A stretch of DNA of 64,000 bases from Kroppenstedtia guangzhouensis (GTDB lineage: Bacteria > Bacillota > Bacilli > Thermoactinomycetales > DSM-45169). The translations under genes were made by a program, and so were the position numbers. This document shows positions 1-8,049 of this stretch, piece by piece (the first letter of the stretch is position 1; the number at the start of each line of letters is the position of its first letter). Below the pieces are notes generated by a model. That model was not told the DNA's origin and did not search any database. It was given only the letters and a program-made list of their open reading frames with translations. The stretch covers positions 1-64,000 of the forward strand of contig NZ_BMEX01000010.1 of NCBI RefSeq assembly GCF_014637345.1. Direction: 5' to 3'.

Positions 1-122
1 AATTTTCGTACATAGATGGCCATACCGATCCCTCCCGTGAAAACATCGGTTTTCACAGAAGGTTATTCCCCTTTTGAAGAATTATAATCCTGGACAGGGC
101 ACTAGTAGGGAGGTGGCAATCG

Positions 123-318
123 ATGTATGAAAAGTATCGGAACTATAATCGCCTAATTGAATTAATGAAGAAAAAAAGACCATCGCTTTGTTGTGGCATT
201 ACTTGATATAGACCATGATAATCTGAGAAGAATTAAACACTCCTTTGAACAAGCAGGCGGGTATAAAAAAGCCGTGGAGGCGATTGGAGCTTTTAAGAGA
301 GAAAGAAATATATCCTGA
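123..318 (+). pseudogene. frameshifted small hypothetical gene
   Basis: An ATG at 123 follows a good ribosome site (GGGAGGTGG) and opens a frame that stops after 28 codons. If one A is removed from the A7 run near 171-177, the frame runs on to the TGA at 316-318 and gives a coherent basic protein of about 64 residues. Its middle contains VVALLDIDHDNLRRIK and its end AIGAFKRERNIS. A perfect 12-bp terminator hairpin follows directly, so this was a real gene. The shift may be a mutation, a homopolymer read error or slippage. I do not recognise the family. Confidence 0.5.
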
Positions 319-330
319 GGTCCATCTAAC

Positions 331-365
331 AACAAACACCTGCTAATAATTAACAGGTGTTTGTT
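331..365 (+). terminator. Rho-independent terminator of the small gene at 123
   Basis: Perfect 12-bp inverted repeat, AACAAACACCTG and CAGGTGTTTGTT, with an 11-nt loop. The T-rich 3' arm supplies the U tract. Confidence 0.75.
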
Positions 366-504
366 TATTGACTAATAAAAATATTCCGTAAATAACAAAC
401 CCATTTGACACAAAGTTGATGATGGGATAAATTAGAATGAGTTCGTGTATAATATATAAATATACATTATAACCATAACATGTTGAAGCGGAAAAGTCAA
501 CCCT

Positions 505-700
505 TTTTTAGAGCGTGTCTGGTCATTCAATTTTATGTGATGTGTAGAGAGAGCTGGTGTGACCGGCGGAGATCCTTTGCCACTCGGGGAAGTACAACTC
601 GCCTGAGTGGCTTTCACCCCAGGTCTCGCTATGACGCTTTTTTGCAAGAGATCAGTGACGGTACACCGTCCCGAAACCCCAGCAATGGATTGATCAGACA
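505..700 (+). repeat. intergenic repeat B, copy 1
   Basis: About 190 bp that resembles 7836-8010. Shared blocks are TTTTATGTGATGTGTAG, GTGTGACCGGCGGA, CCTGAGT, GCTATG, CCCAGC-ATGG and TCAGACAC. A central hairpin (CCACTC pairing with GAGTGG) is kept in both copies although the paired bases differ. The element is bounded here by GTGTCTG and CAGACAC and abuts a copy of palindromic repeat A. It lies upstream of the gene at 868. No convincing coding sequence is present. Confidence 0.5.
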
Positions 701-702
701 CT

Positions 703-848
703 TCCTGGAAGCATTGTGAAAAAGCCGTTTGCAGAAGAGTTGGATTCACAACAGGGTGATTCTGGCAGTTCGGAACGACAAAAAGGTCATGTGAAACCCC
801 TGACCCACCCGGCCACCACTCATTCACAACGCTTCTGGAAGTCAGGTC
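703..848 (+). repeat. palindromic repeat A, copy 1
   Basis: Ends form an imperfect inverted repeat: TTCCTGGAAGCATTGTGAA on the left and TTCACAACGCTTCTGGAA on the right. Inside are GATTCTGGCAGTTCGGAACGAC and GGTCATGTGAAACCC, shared with the copies at 7684 and 55725. The left inner arm is degenerate in this copy. It ends 20 bp before the gene at 868. Confidence 0.6.
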
Positions 849-867
849 TATAGAAAGGAAGAGGGCC

Positions 868-1335
868 GTGTTTCTATCCCGTATTTTCAATTCCATCCAG
901 CTGTCACCCCAATCCAAGACAATGGTGGAGCTGCTCGAATTAAATGAGAAAACAAAAGAGCATGGTCTGGTTTTAACGCCTGACGATGTAAAAACAGTAA
1001 TGGTGTCCAGAAACAAAGTGCTGCGTGACCATGGACGGATTGAGCTGGGCATTGAGGTGACAAAGGGATTAATCGAGGTGTTTTCCAGTTCACCATATAT
1101 GGATCAGGATCATTATGTAGATGCGCTAAATGAGCTGCATGAGATTTTCTATTACCTTCGTAATGAGACGGAAGACAAGATTGGGGACGCTAAACTCATC
1201 CAACTGATGAAGGATTATTTTGATGGCTCCTGTGCTGGCTCCTTGGAACTGTTGAGAAGCAAAATGGAGGAATTCGCCGAGAAGTTCAGGAGGGACATGA
1301 TCCGTCAAGAGTCGTTATTTGAAGGGGATGAATAG
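868..1335 (+). CDS. DUF6323-like protein of unknown function
   Basis: A 155-residue soluble protein, acidic in its C-terminal half, with no signal peptide or membrane segment. It starts with GTG behind GAAAGGAAGAGGG. The text fits the family I recall as DUF6323, small Bacillota proteins encoded directly before a DUF6179 protein; this is from memory, not a search. Recognisable stretches include LTPDDVKTVMVSRNKVL and YVDALNELHEIFYYLRNE. Two bases separate it from the next gene, so the two are surely co-transcribed and probably act together. No catalytic motif is visible, and no function can be assigned. Confidence 0.8.
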   Translation: MFLSRIFNSIQLSPQSKTMVELLELNEKTKEHGLVLTPDDVKTVMVSRNKVLRDHGRIELGIEVTKGLIEVFSSSPYMDQDHYVDALNELHEIFYYLRNETEDKIGDAKLIQLMKDYFDGSCAGSLELLRSKMEEFAEKFRRDMIRQESLFEGDE

Positions 1336-1337
1336 GC

Positions 1338-2774
1338 TTGGATGTGGATCACACACAAGATGGTTCCCGAGCGGTTTCCAATATTTACATCGATCGGTCG
1401 CGGTTAAAGCGGAATCAATATGTCATGTCTCTTCTGCAGGAAGGTCAGCGAGTGGGGATGATAACCAGCCGGGAGGCCTACCGGATTCAGGTCGGGATCA
1501 TGCAGGTCCTGCAACAATTGATCAGGCGGTACACCCAAGGGGAAAGCACATCGGTGACGTCTGAAACAGCAGAAGGGATCATGGTATCCCTGATGTATGC
1601 CATGGATGCCTATGCCCTTCATTTCAAGAATCCTGAGGAGGCTATTTCCCATTTGAAATCGGAGAATGTGGAGGATCTGCATGCCAAAGGGGTTGAATTG
1701 CTTCGCCAGTATTTTGAGGATGCCAAAGGACTGTATCAGGATGTAAAAAAAATAAAGTTGGATGTCCCGGTGGATGCGTATAATATGACCATTGATGAAT
1801 CATTACCTGTATTTATGAACAACTACAATATCATTTTTGAAGCCCATAACACGATGGCGAGTATCGACTATCCTTTAGCCCTCGATGATATGCGGCTTCA
1901 GGGGGTTTTTTACATTAAGCAGTATCTGGAACGGTTGCAAATGGAGACCCGGTTCTGTCATTTTTTCAGACATCAGGATCTCATGTATGTCCTGACAAAT
2001 TACGGGAAGATATGCCGTTTTGATTATCGCATTGAGCTGTTTAACATATTTGAGTTAATGATGAATAACGCACTCTTTTCACTGTTATCAGGGGGAAGGG
2101 CCAATCAGGTCCGAATATCAGAACATCAATATACCCGGTTAACCCGGAAATTAGCTGCTTGCCATCCGGATCAAAGGGCTGCATTGATTGAGGAAGCGGT
2201 GGATCGGTTACAGGAGGAGTTACAAACAGATCCGGCACTCAACCATTATATGAATCTGTACCGCGAGGAGGTGATTCAAAGGGTAAACAATGCAACGGAA
2301 AGCGGAAGCCTGGAATCGCTGATCATCAGGGAAAAGGAAGAGCGCGAAAAACCGATGGTGCTGATGCTAAATGAGAATGAACGCATGAATGATGTTCAAA
2401 TGCGGAAATTGGTTGACAGGATCATGGAAAGTGACGATACAGAAAATAAAGTGCGACTGATCCGGGATCATTTTGCTTCACTGCATGATTATCTGGATTT
2501 GCTCAATTCAGACAGTCTGTTTGGTGACGAATACGATGCACTCTTCGCCACCTTTGGGGATGTTGAATTGGCCATTTTTGCCAAAATCGTGTTTTATGAG
2601 GAATTGCGAGGAGATATTCGGGATTTTCAAGACATTGTTGCTGATGGAACGGAAGCCGAGAACGAGTGGGAGACCCATTATATTGCGTTTATGCAACAGT
2701 TGGAGGATGAGCGCATCAAGGCCATTGGACGACTAATATATGATATTGACTACGAGGAAATATCATTTTACTGA
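1338..2774 (+). CDS. DUF6179-like protein of unknown function
   Basis: A 478-residue, largely helical soluble protein beginning with TTG two bases after the stop of the upstream gene; GTG at 1344 is an alternative start. It matches what I recall of DUF6179, the usual partner of DUF6323. The N-terminal part (residues about 20-230) is helical with many aromatic residues, and the C-terminal part (about 330-478) is acidic. No P-loop, metal site or membrane helix is evident. Its 3' end directly abuts a truncated MATE gene whose reading frame overlaps the last codons. A deletion therefore ended right at this gene, but the protein itself looks complete. Confidence 0.8.
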   Translation: MDVDHTQDGSRAVSNIYIDRSRLKRNQYVMSLLQEGQRVGMITSREAYRIQVGIMQVLQQLIRRYTQGESTSVTSETAEGIMVSLMYAMDAYALHFKNPEEAISHLKSENVEDLHAKGVELLRQYFEDAKGLYQDVKKIKLDVPVDAYNMTIDESLPVFMNNYNIIFEAHNTMASIDYPLALDDMRLQGVFYIKQYLERLQMETRFCHFFRHQDLMYVLTNYGKICRFDYRIELFNIFELMMNNALFSLLSGGRANQVRISEHQYTRLTRKLAACHPDQRAALIEEAVDRLQEELQTDPALNHYMNLYREEVIQRVNNATESGSLESLIIREKEEREKPMVLMLNENERMNDVQMRKLVDRIMESDDTENKVRLIRDHFASLHDYLDLLNSDSLFGDEYDALFATFGDVELAIFAKIVFYEELRGDIRDFQDIVADGTEAENEWETHYIAFMQQLEDERIKAIGRLIYDIDYEEISFY

Positions 2775-3745
2775 GACAGGGCACAGGGGCAACTGCGCTG
2801 ACGTCCATTCGCCTGGGGGAGAAAAACAAAGCTGAAGCTGAACGGGTAATGGGAAATGCGTTCACCCTTTTGATTTTGGTTTCCATTGTGTTTACGGTGC
2901 TCTGTCTGATCTTTTTAGACTCTGTTCTCACCGCGTTCGGCGCAAACAGAGAAATATTGGACCCTGCAGCAGATTATACACGTATTATTCTCTTTGCCAG
3001 CATTTTCATGATTATTGGATCAGGGATGAATAACTTTATCAGGGCTGAGGGTAATCCCAAAAAATCGATGTTCACCTTATTGATCGGCTCGATCCTGAAT
3101 GTTATTTTGGCCCCTGTCTTTATTTTTGGCTTTGATTGGGGAATGGAAGGGGCGGCCTTGGCCACGGCGATTTCCCAATTAATATCCGCTTTATGGGTGA
3201 TGTCGCACTTTTTTACGGAGAAGAGTGTTTTGAAGATTCGTATAAAAAATATGCAACTCAGTGGTGTTTTGGTGAGACGGATTCTGGCGTTGGGTGTAGG
3301 GTCCTTTATCACGCAGATGGCAACCAGTGTGCTGATGATTGCCATGAATAATGTGCTGTTAAGTCATGGTGGAAGTACTGCGATTGCAGGAATGAATGTG
3401 GTCAATGCTGTGCAAACCTTTATCATGTTGCCTATTTGGGGGATCAGTCTGGGGATCCAACCGATTATTGGTTATAATTTTGGGGCCAAAAATTATGAGA
3501 GAGTTAAAAGTATCCTGGTTTCAGCGATGGTGTTTTCCACTGTAATTGCTACCGTTGCTTCTCTCTTTATTTATTTTGTCCCGGAGGGCTTGGTGGCTGT
3601 TTTTAACCAAAGCGAAGAGCTGGTCCGGTTTGGCAGCCACGCCATGGTGATTTTCCTGCTCTTTACTCCTCTGATCGGTTTTCAAATCATCGGGGCGGGA
3701 TTTTTTCAGGCAACTCCCGGTGAACATCACGCGATGTTCCAATAA
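2771..3745 (+). pseudogene. MATE-family multidrug efflux transporter, both ends missing
   Basis: The frame encodes most of a MATE drug/Na+ or H+ antiporter: about ten hydrophobic helices with family motifs such as FIRAEGNPKKSM, PVFIFGFDWGMEGAA, and IWGISLGIQPIIGYNFGAKN. Homology begins inside helix 2 (TALTSIRLGEKNK, from 2771), so roughly the first 60-75 residues are absent. There is no ribosome site at the ATG at 2849. The sequence breaks off after GAGFFQAT near 3714, where a different gene remnant (rmlB) takes over; MATE proteins normally continue for about 100 residues. The product cannot be a working transporter. Confidence 0.85.
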
Positions 3746-4175
3746 TTACGGTCCCCGTCAATTTCCTGAAAAATTGATCCCTCTCATGATTATCCATGCC
3801 TTGCAAGAGAAGCCTTTACCTCTTTATGGGGATGGGGAATATACCCGGGATTGGCTCTATGTAGAAGATCATTGTGCCGCTATTGATCTGGTGATTCACA
3901 GAGGTGTCGATGGAGAAGTCTATAATATCGGCGGCAACAATGAGAAAACCAATTTCGAAGTTGCGGAAAGCATTCTCACATTATTGGATAAGCCGAGGGA
4001 TTTGATTCGATTTGTGCCGGACCGCCCCGGCCATGATCGCCGTTATGCCATCGACGCAACAAAAATTTAGAGGCAACTGGGCTGGCAACCCCAATACGCT
4101 TTTGAAGCAGGAATCGCTCAAACAGTACAATGGTATGTGACCAATCAAGACTGGTGGAATGGGAAATCAGGATGA
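3713..4175 (+). pseudogene. rmlB: dTDP-glucose 4,6-dehydratase remnant, 5' truncated with internal stop
   Basis: From CTCCCGGTGAAC the frame reads [18 protein letters not shown], the middle of RmlB, an enzyme of dTDP-rhamnose synthesis. It continues through [18 protein letters not shown] and the substrate-region [16 protein letters not shown]. The N-terminal half with the NAD-binding Rossmann motif and the catalytic YxxxK is missing. An in-frame TAG at 4068-4070 (a sense codon in relatives) interrupts KI*RQLGWQP. After it the same frame runs to TGA at 4175 and ends in the family tail TVQWYVTNQDWW. The fragment is fused directly to the MATE remnant. Confidence 0.85.
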
Positions 4176-4628
4176 TAAAAGGGAGCAACGTTGCGACACC
4201 CAAACGATTCATGTGCGTCATCGTCGATGACTCGGTCCGGAGGGTGAGGCATTCCGCTTTTTGTCTATGAACAGTTTATCATGTTGCGGGAAAACAGATG
4301 GGACTCATCAATGCCCCTTCAGCAAGGTGGGGACAACTTGGTGGGGGGATCCGATCTCTTGCAGCTCTCTTGCAGCGCAAAGGACCTTTCACCTCCTCAC
4401 CATCCTTGATCTGATGATCCACACAAGGTTCGGAGGGGGCCATAAAATCCGAAAAAGCCAGGCAGGGGAAGTCCCCTTGCCTGGCTTTTTTCATTTTAAC
4501 TTCTCTCAAGGATGTTGATTCACTGGAAAATGGGCGTTGGAAAGGATCCTTTGGGATTCAATGTCCATAACCTGATCATCGACAGTGTGGGTTTCGTCGT
4601 GAAAATACTCTCACGGTGCGATTTTTAA
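4176..4628. other. gap without a convincing gene
   Basis: Short open frames exist on both strands but have no ribosome sites and no recognisable product. The only clear structure is the terminator hairpin at 4452-4491. G-rich tracts at 4325-4350 look weakly like a T-box, but no T-box consensus could be found. Confidence 0.5.
4452..4491 (+). terminator. strong Rho-independent terminator
   Basis: AAAAGCCAGGCAGGGG pairs with CCCCTTGCCTGGCTTTTTT across a 4-nt loop, with one internal mismatch. No intact gene lies upstream on the plus strand, so it may be the survivor of a deleted gene or leader. Confidence 0.75.
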
Positions 4629-4657
4629 TGGACAAATTACATAGTTATAGGTAGAAT
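4629..4657 (+). promoter_or_regulatory. candidate sigma-A promoter for the GNAT gene
   Basis: TGGACA (4629-4634), a 17-bp spacer and TAGAAT (4652-4657). An AAAGGAGG follows at 4667 but has no usable start codon within range. Confidence 0.45.
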
Positions 4658-4777
4658 TATGAATAGAAAGGAGGATTCTAGAAGAGGTAGCAATTAAGTC
4701 GGAATATGGAGAAAAGGGCTGCAAAGCGGGTTATGCCCTGAAAGAAGTGAGAACTCATGGTTGAGGAGGAGCAGGTT

Positions 4778-5362
4778 GTGGTCAAATTGCTGGGAGGGGA
4801 GCGGGTCTATTTGCGCCCGCCGGAGAAAAAGGACACCGGCCTTTTATTTCGGAGTTTTTACAATCCTGAGGTTCGTCGGTTGACGGGTACTTATCAGGTG
4901 ATCTCCATGGATGCGATGGAGAGCTGGTTGGAACGGGTGATCCAAGATGACAGCCGGTTGCTGTTGTTGATAGTGGAGCGGGAGAGTGACCGGGTGGTGG
5001 GAGATGTGGAGCTTTTGGAGATCCATCCGGTCAACCGGAGTGCTCATATACGGATCGCTCTCCATGATGAAAAGGAGTTTGGAAAAGGGTATGGGACGGA
5101 AGCCATGGGCCTGATGTTGGATCACGGGTTTGGACACTTGAATCTGCACCGGATCGAATTGGAGGTTTTCGATTACAACCATCGGGGGATTCGTACATAC
5201 GAAAAGTTGGGATTTCGTCGGGAGGGTGTCAAAAGGGAAGCCTTGTTTAATGATGGTACCTATCATGACGTGATCCAGATGGGGCTTCTGGCTGGGGAGT
5301 ATCGGAAGAGGAGTGAAGTCGGATCTGGCGATGAGGGAGCAGGGATGAACAGCCGAGTCTGA
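4778..5362 (+). CDS. RimJ/RimL-type GNAT N-acetyltransferase
   Basis: A protein of about 194 residues with the GNAT fold of ribosomal-protein or small-molecule acetyltransferases that use acetyl-CoA. It opens with KLLGGERVYLRPPEKKD, typical of this subgroup. The acetyl-CoA loop reads EFGKGYGTEAM, followed by HLNLHRIELEVFDYNHRGIRTYEKLGF, the usual beta5-alpha4 motif. I chose GTG 4778 because GAGGAGGAG lies seven bases upstream and the family starts there. An in-frame ATG at 4757 would add seven residues but has a weak ribosome site. Substrate unknown. Confidence 0.88.
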   Translation: MVKLLGGERVYLRPPEKKDTGLLFRSFYNPEVRRLTGTYQVISMDAMESWLERVIQDDSRLLLLIVERESDRVVGDVELLEIHPVNRSAHIRIALHDEKEFGKGYGTEAMGLMLDHGFGHLNLHRIELEVFDYNHRGIRTYEKLGFRREGVKREALFNDGTYHDVIQMGLLAGEYRKRSEVGSGDEGAGMNSRV

Positions 5363-5457
5363 TAAATCCGGGAGCGGGGAGATTGGCCTCTGCCCGGGGC
5401 TGGGTTCCTTTGTTTTTCGTAGATGATTTAACAACAGGAAAAAGGTAGCGATTCAAT

Positions 5458-5492
5458 CACCATCCCGCCTTTACAGGAAAGGCGGGATGGTG
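5458..5492. terminator. hairpin downstream of the YdcF-type gene
   Basis: CACCATCCCGCCTTT and AAAGGCGGGATGGTG form a perfect 15-bp stem with a 5-nt loop, four bases past the stop of the minus-strand gene. There is no strong T tract, so termination may be partial or bidirectional. Confidence 0.55.
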
Positions 5493-5495
5493 TTC

Positions 5496-6080
5496 TTACT
5501 TGGTCAAGTAATATTTGATAATGGACAGGCATTCCCGGGCCTTATAATAGGGGGAGAACAAGACCTGGGAGTGGACAGGGGCGGGTTCGGCGGGAATCCC
5601 GGTGTTCCGGGCCAAAGCGAGAGCCCGGTACATATGATAGTCATGGGTGACGAGATAGATGTTTTGAATGCCGTTCGGTTTGAGGAGTTTTTTGGAGTAT
5701 CGGAGGTTTTCCTCAGTATTGGTCGATTCTTCTTCCAGAAGTAAATCTTTCGGCGGAACCCCCCGATCCACCAAATATCTTTTCATCCCTTTCGCTTCGG
5801 AGATTCCGTCGTCTCCGATGCCTCCGGAACAGATGATCCACTGGACCTGGCCTTTGTTGTACAAATAAAGAGCCATCTGCAACCGCTCCGTCAATGCCGG
5901 GCTCGGTTGACTGTCCCAGAGGGCTGCTCCCAGCACCAGAGCGGCATCCCGGGATTGGTGGGACACTAGGACATCATCATAGCGAGAAGTTTGCACCCAA
6001 AAAGGCCCCATGAAAAGGGGAAAGATCAAGCACAGGATCACCCCGCTCCAAAGCCATCGTTTTTTCAATGAGAGAAACAC
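5496..6080 (-). CDS. YdcF/SanA family (DUF218) membrane-anchored protein
   Basis: A 194-residue protein with one N-terminal membrane helix (about residues 9-27) and a DUF218 domain outside the membrane. The DUF218 hallmarks are DAALVLGAALW near residue 45, the ICSGGIGDDGISEAKGM loop, EEESTNTEENLRYS and YLVTHDYHMYRAL with its conserved His. Relatives (YdcF, SanA, ElyC) are linked to envelope functions, but the reaction is not firmly known. It is monocistronic, divergent from the uracil-DNA glycosylase gene, with a hairpin just after its stop. Confidence 0.88.
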   Translation of the reverse strand: MFLSLKKRWLWSGVILCLIFPLFMGPFWVQTSRYDDVLVSHQSRDAALVLGAALWDSQPSPALTERLQMALYLYNKGQVQWIICSGGIGDDGISEAKGMKRYLVDRGVPPKDLLLEEESTNTEENLRYSKKLLKPNGIQNIYLVTHDYHMYRALALARNTGIPAEPAPVHSQVLFSPYYKARECLSIIKYYLTK

Positions 6081-6206
6081 TCCTTACCAGTGTGGAAGGT
6101 TTGGACGTCTCTCATTCTATCAGAAGTGGGTTCCACCGGGGTTAAAATAAAGGATGGAATGAAGATCTTCCTTCCGGACCAGAATGGACTGTGGGAGGTG
6201 TGTGCC

Positions 6207-6917
6207 GTGACTTCATCATATCCACGTCTGTGGCCTGAGGAGCAGGTGCCCGGGGATGCGGAAGGATGTACCGACTGTGGGCTCCATCTTCACGGTTCCC
6301 GGATGGTGTGGGGGGAAGGGAATCCGACGGCACCGATCTGGGTATTGCTGGATAACCCCGGCGCCCGGGAGGACCGGGAAGGGAAATCATATGTTTGCGG
6401 CACAAGAGAGACGTTGCAAGAGGCGGTGGACCAGGTGGGATTGACGGAGAAGGACCTGTATGTCACCTACTTGTTGAAACGCCGTCCCCATCGGGCCTAT
6501 GACAAGGAGTCCGTACGCAGAGCTTGCCTGAAGCATTTGGAACGACAGCTCGGGGAGAAATCACCTCAGTGGGTCATTTGCCTGGGAAATGTAGCGGTAC
6601 AATGGTTTTTCCTTGATTTGGAGGCAGAAGTGAGGAAGCTGCGTGGAAGCTGGCATAGGGTCCGGGAAGTGAGGACTCGGGTCAGCTATCATCCCTTGGC
6701 TGTCCGTCGGCGTCCCAACCTGCGTTCCCGATTCCTGGAGGACTGGAGGACTGGAGGGCGCTCAAGGAGAATTTCAAGGGAAATTAAAAGGAGCCCTCCA
6801 AGCCGCAGATGGATGGAAGGCTACAATGTAGGGATTGGGTGTGCTCCTGCAATTTACGATACATCAATTCCCGCAAAGATTCATTATATAAATAATACCA
6901 TTTGTGTTTGGGAGTGA
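6207..6917 (+). CDS. uracil-DNA glycosylase (family 4-like), C-terminus shifted by an 8-bp duplication
   Basis: Removes uracil from DNA in base-excision repair. The core matches the Bacillus family-4-like protein: paired Cys CTDC near the N-terminus, WGEGNPTAPIW, DNPGAREDREGKSYVCGTR, YVTYLLKRRP and VSYHPLAVRRRPNL. GTG 6207 is preferred because GGGAGG lies eight bases upstream; the frame is open back to 6090 but the extra residues do not fit. After FLEDW the sequence contains GGAGGACT twice in tandem (6737-6752). Without one copy the frame would end ALKENFKGN and stop at 6787, near the family length. The duplication instead adds an unrelated basic tail of about 44 residues. Confidence 0.85.
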   Translation: MTSSYPRLWPEEQVPGDAEGCTDCGLHLHGSRMVWGEGNPTAPIWVLLDNPGAREDREGKSYVCGTRETLQEAVDQVGLTEKDLYVTYLLKRRPHRAYDKESVRRACLKHLERQLGEKSPQWVICLGNVAVQWFFLDLEAEVRKLRGSWHRVREVRTRVSYHPLAVRRRPNLRSRFLEDWRTGGRSRRISREIKRSPPSRRWMEGYNVGIGCAPAIYDTSIPAKIHYINNTICVWE

Positions 6918-7077
6918 GGAGATGGAGAGTTCTGAATTTATATCCTCTTCCACTCTCCTCCTTGCATTGCCTTCATTTCAGTGTACGATAGTATAGACCC
7001 TTGGTTTGGGTGGGGCTGAAAACGCGCTTCCATTGCAGAAAAAGATTTAACAGAAGAACGAACAGGAGGAGCCGCAA

Positions 7078-7545
7078 GTGAAACCCGTACCGACTGAAAA
7101 ATCCCGCACAGTCAAAACATCTCTGGTCTTGCCGCCGGATACCAATTATATGGGCACGATCTTCGGTGGCAAAGTATTGGCATATATCGATGAGGTGGCG
7201 GGAATTGCTGCCATGCGCCACTCCGGTCGCCCGGTGGTGACTGCGTCAATCGATTCCGTCGATTTTTTCCTTCCGGTGAAAGAGGGGGACATTATGACTG
7301 TGGAAGCCTTTGTCACTTGGACGGGACGCACTTCGATGGAGGTGTACACCCAAGTGACGACAGAGAAAGGTCCCGGTGGGGAAGCCCGGTTGACCGCCAC
7401 TTCCTTTGTCACCATGGTGGCGGTGGGGGACGATGGCAAACCGGTTCCCGTCCCACCGGTACTGCCCCGGACGGAGCGGGAAAAACACCTTTACGAAACC
7501 GCTCCTAAACGACAGCAGTCCAGAAAAAAAGGGAGAAAATCGTAA
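7078..7545 (+). CDS. acyl-CoA thioesterase, hotdog fold (YkhA-like)
   Basis: A 155-residue cytosolic enzyme expected to hydrolyse fatty acyl-CoA to free acid and CoA. The hotdog helix motif NYMGTIFGGKVLAYIDEVAG (residues 22-41) carries the conserved Asn/Gly and the catalytic acidic residue. It is followed by VTASIDSVDFFLPVKEGD, typical of the BFIT/YkhA group. The C-terminus is a basic tail. It starts with GTG behind ACAGGAGGAG. It appears monocistronic; a weak hairpin follows near 7560-7587. Confidence 0.9.
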   Translation: MKPVPTEKSRTVKTSLVLPPDTNYMGTIFGGKVLAYIDEVAGIAAMRHSGRPVVTASIDSVDFFLPVKEGDIMTVEAFVTWTGRTSMEVYTQVTTEKGPGGEARLTATSFVTMVAVGDDGKPVPVPPVLPRTEREKHLYETAPKRQQSRKKGRKS

Positions 7546-7683
7546 GATTCGATTGTGGGTTCCATACCGGTCCCGGTGGGAACCTCCGATCCCATCCTGG
7601 AGTCGGTGGCGGATACTGGCTCCATTTCTTTTTGAAGTGATGTAATTCATCCTTGTATGATATATTTAAAATCTTGGGACTGC

Positions 7684-7822
7684 ACTGGAAAGCATGGTGA
7701 AAAATTTGTTCACAGGGAGTGTTGGGTTTTACATGGAGTGATTTTGGCAGTTCAGAACAACCAAATTGTCATGTGAAAAAGCATCTGATCGATCCGGTCA
7801 GCCTAACTCTCCGACGCTTCCA
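7684..7822 (+). repeat. palindromic repeat A, copy 2
   Basis: Outer arms TGGAAAGCATGGTGAA and CGACGCTTCCAG match those of copy 1. Inner arms are GTTGGGTTTTACATG and CATGTGAAAA, with GATTTTGGCAGTTCAGAACAAC between them. It lies immediately before a repeat B copy and upstream of the helicase gene. Confidence 0.65.
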
Positions 7823-7835
7823 GTCCAGGATATGT

Positions 7836-8010
7836 TCTGTGATTCACCTTTTATGTGATGTGTAGGGATGTGTAGCAAAAGGCTTGTGTGACCGGCGGAA
7901 TCTTTGTACTCAGGGGAGTGGAAGTCTCGTCGGATCTCCTGAGTCGGGCTATGCGCTGGAGGTCATACGGGATCAACCCCCAGCGATGGGTTTTGTCAGA
8001 CACACCCTAA
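7836..8010 (+). repeat. intergenic repeat B, copy 2
   Basis: Shares TTTTATGTGATGTGTAG, GTGTGACCGGCGGA and TCAGACAC with 505-700. ACTCAGG pairs with CCTGAGT to give the same hairpin using different bases. After both A/B composites the sequence resumes with a similar leader, GATAGAAAGGAGGAGGG here and TATAGAAAGGAAGAGGG before the gene at 868. Confidence 0.5.
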
Positions 8011-8049
8011 TCATGTGGATTTCACAATCGATAGAAAGGAGGAGGGACA

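Noticed and set aside
432-719. Short overlapping frames upstream of 868 on both strands
   Set aside because: They fall inside repeats B and A, which do not keep a reading frame between copies.
4310-4491. T-box-like leader with terminator
   Set aside because: GGTGG motifs and a terminator are present, but the T-box sequence and antiterminator pairing could not be found, and no gene follows closely.
4675-4759. Possible 30-codon ORF after AAAGGAGG
   Set aside because: No ATG, GTG or TTG at a workable distance from the ribosome-site-like sequence.
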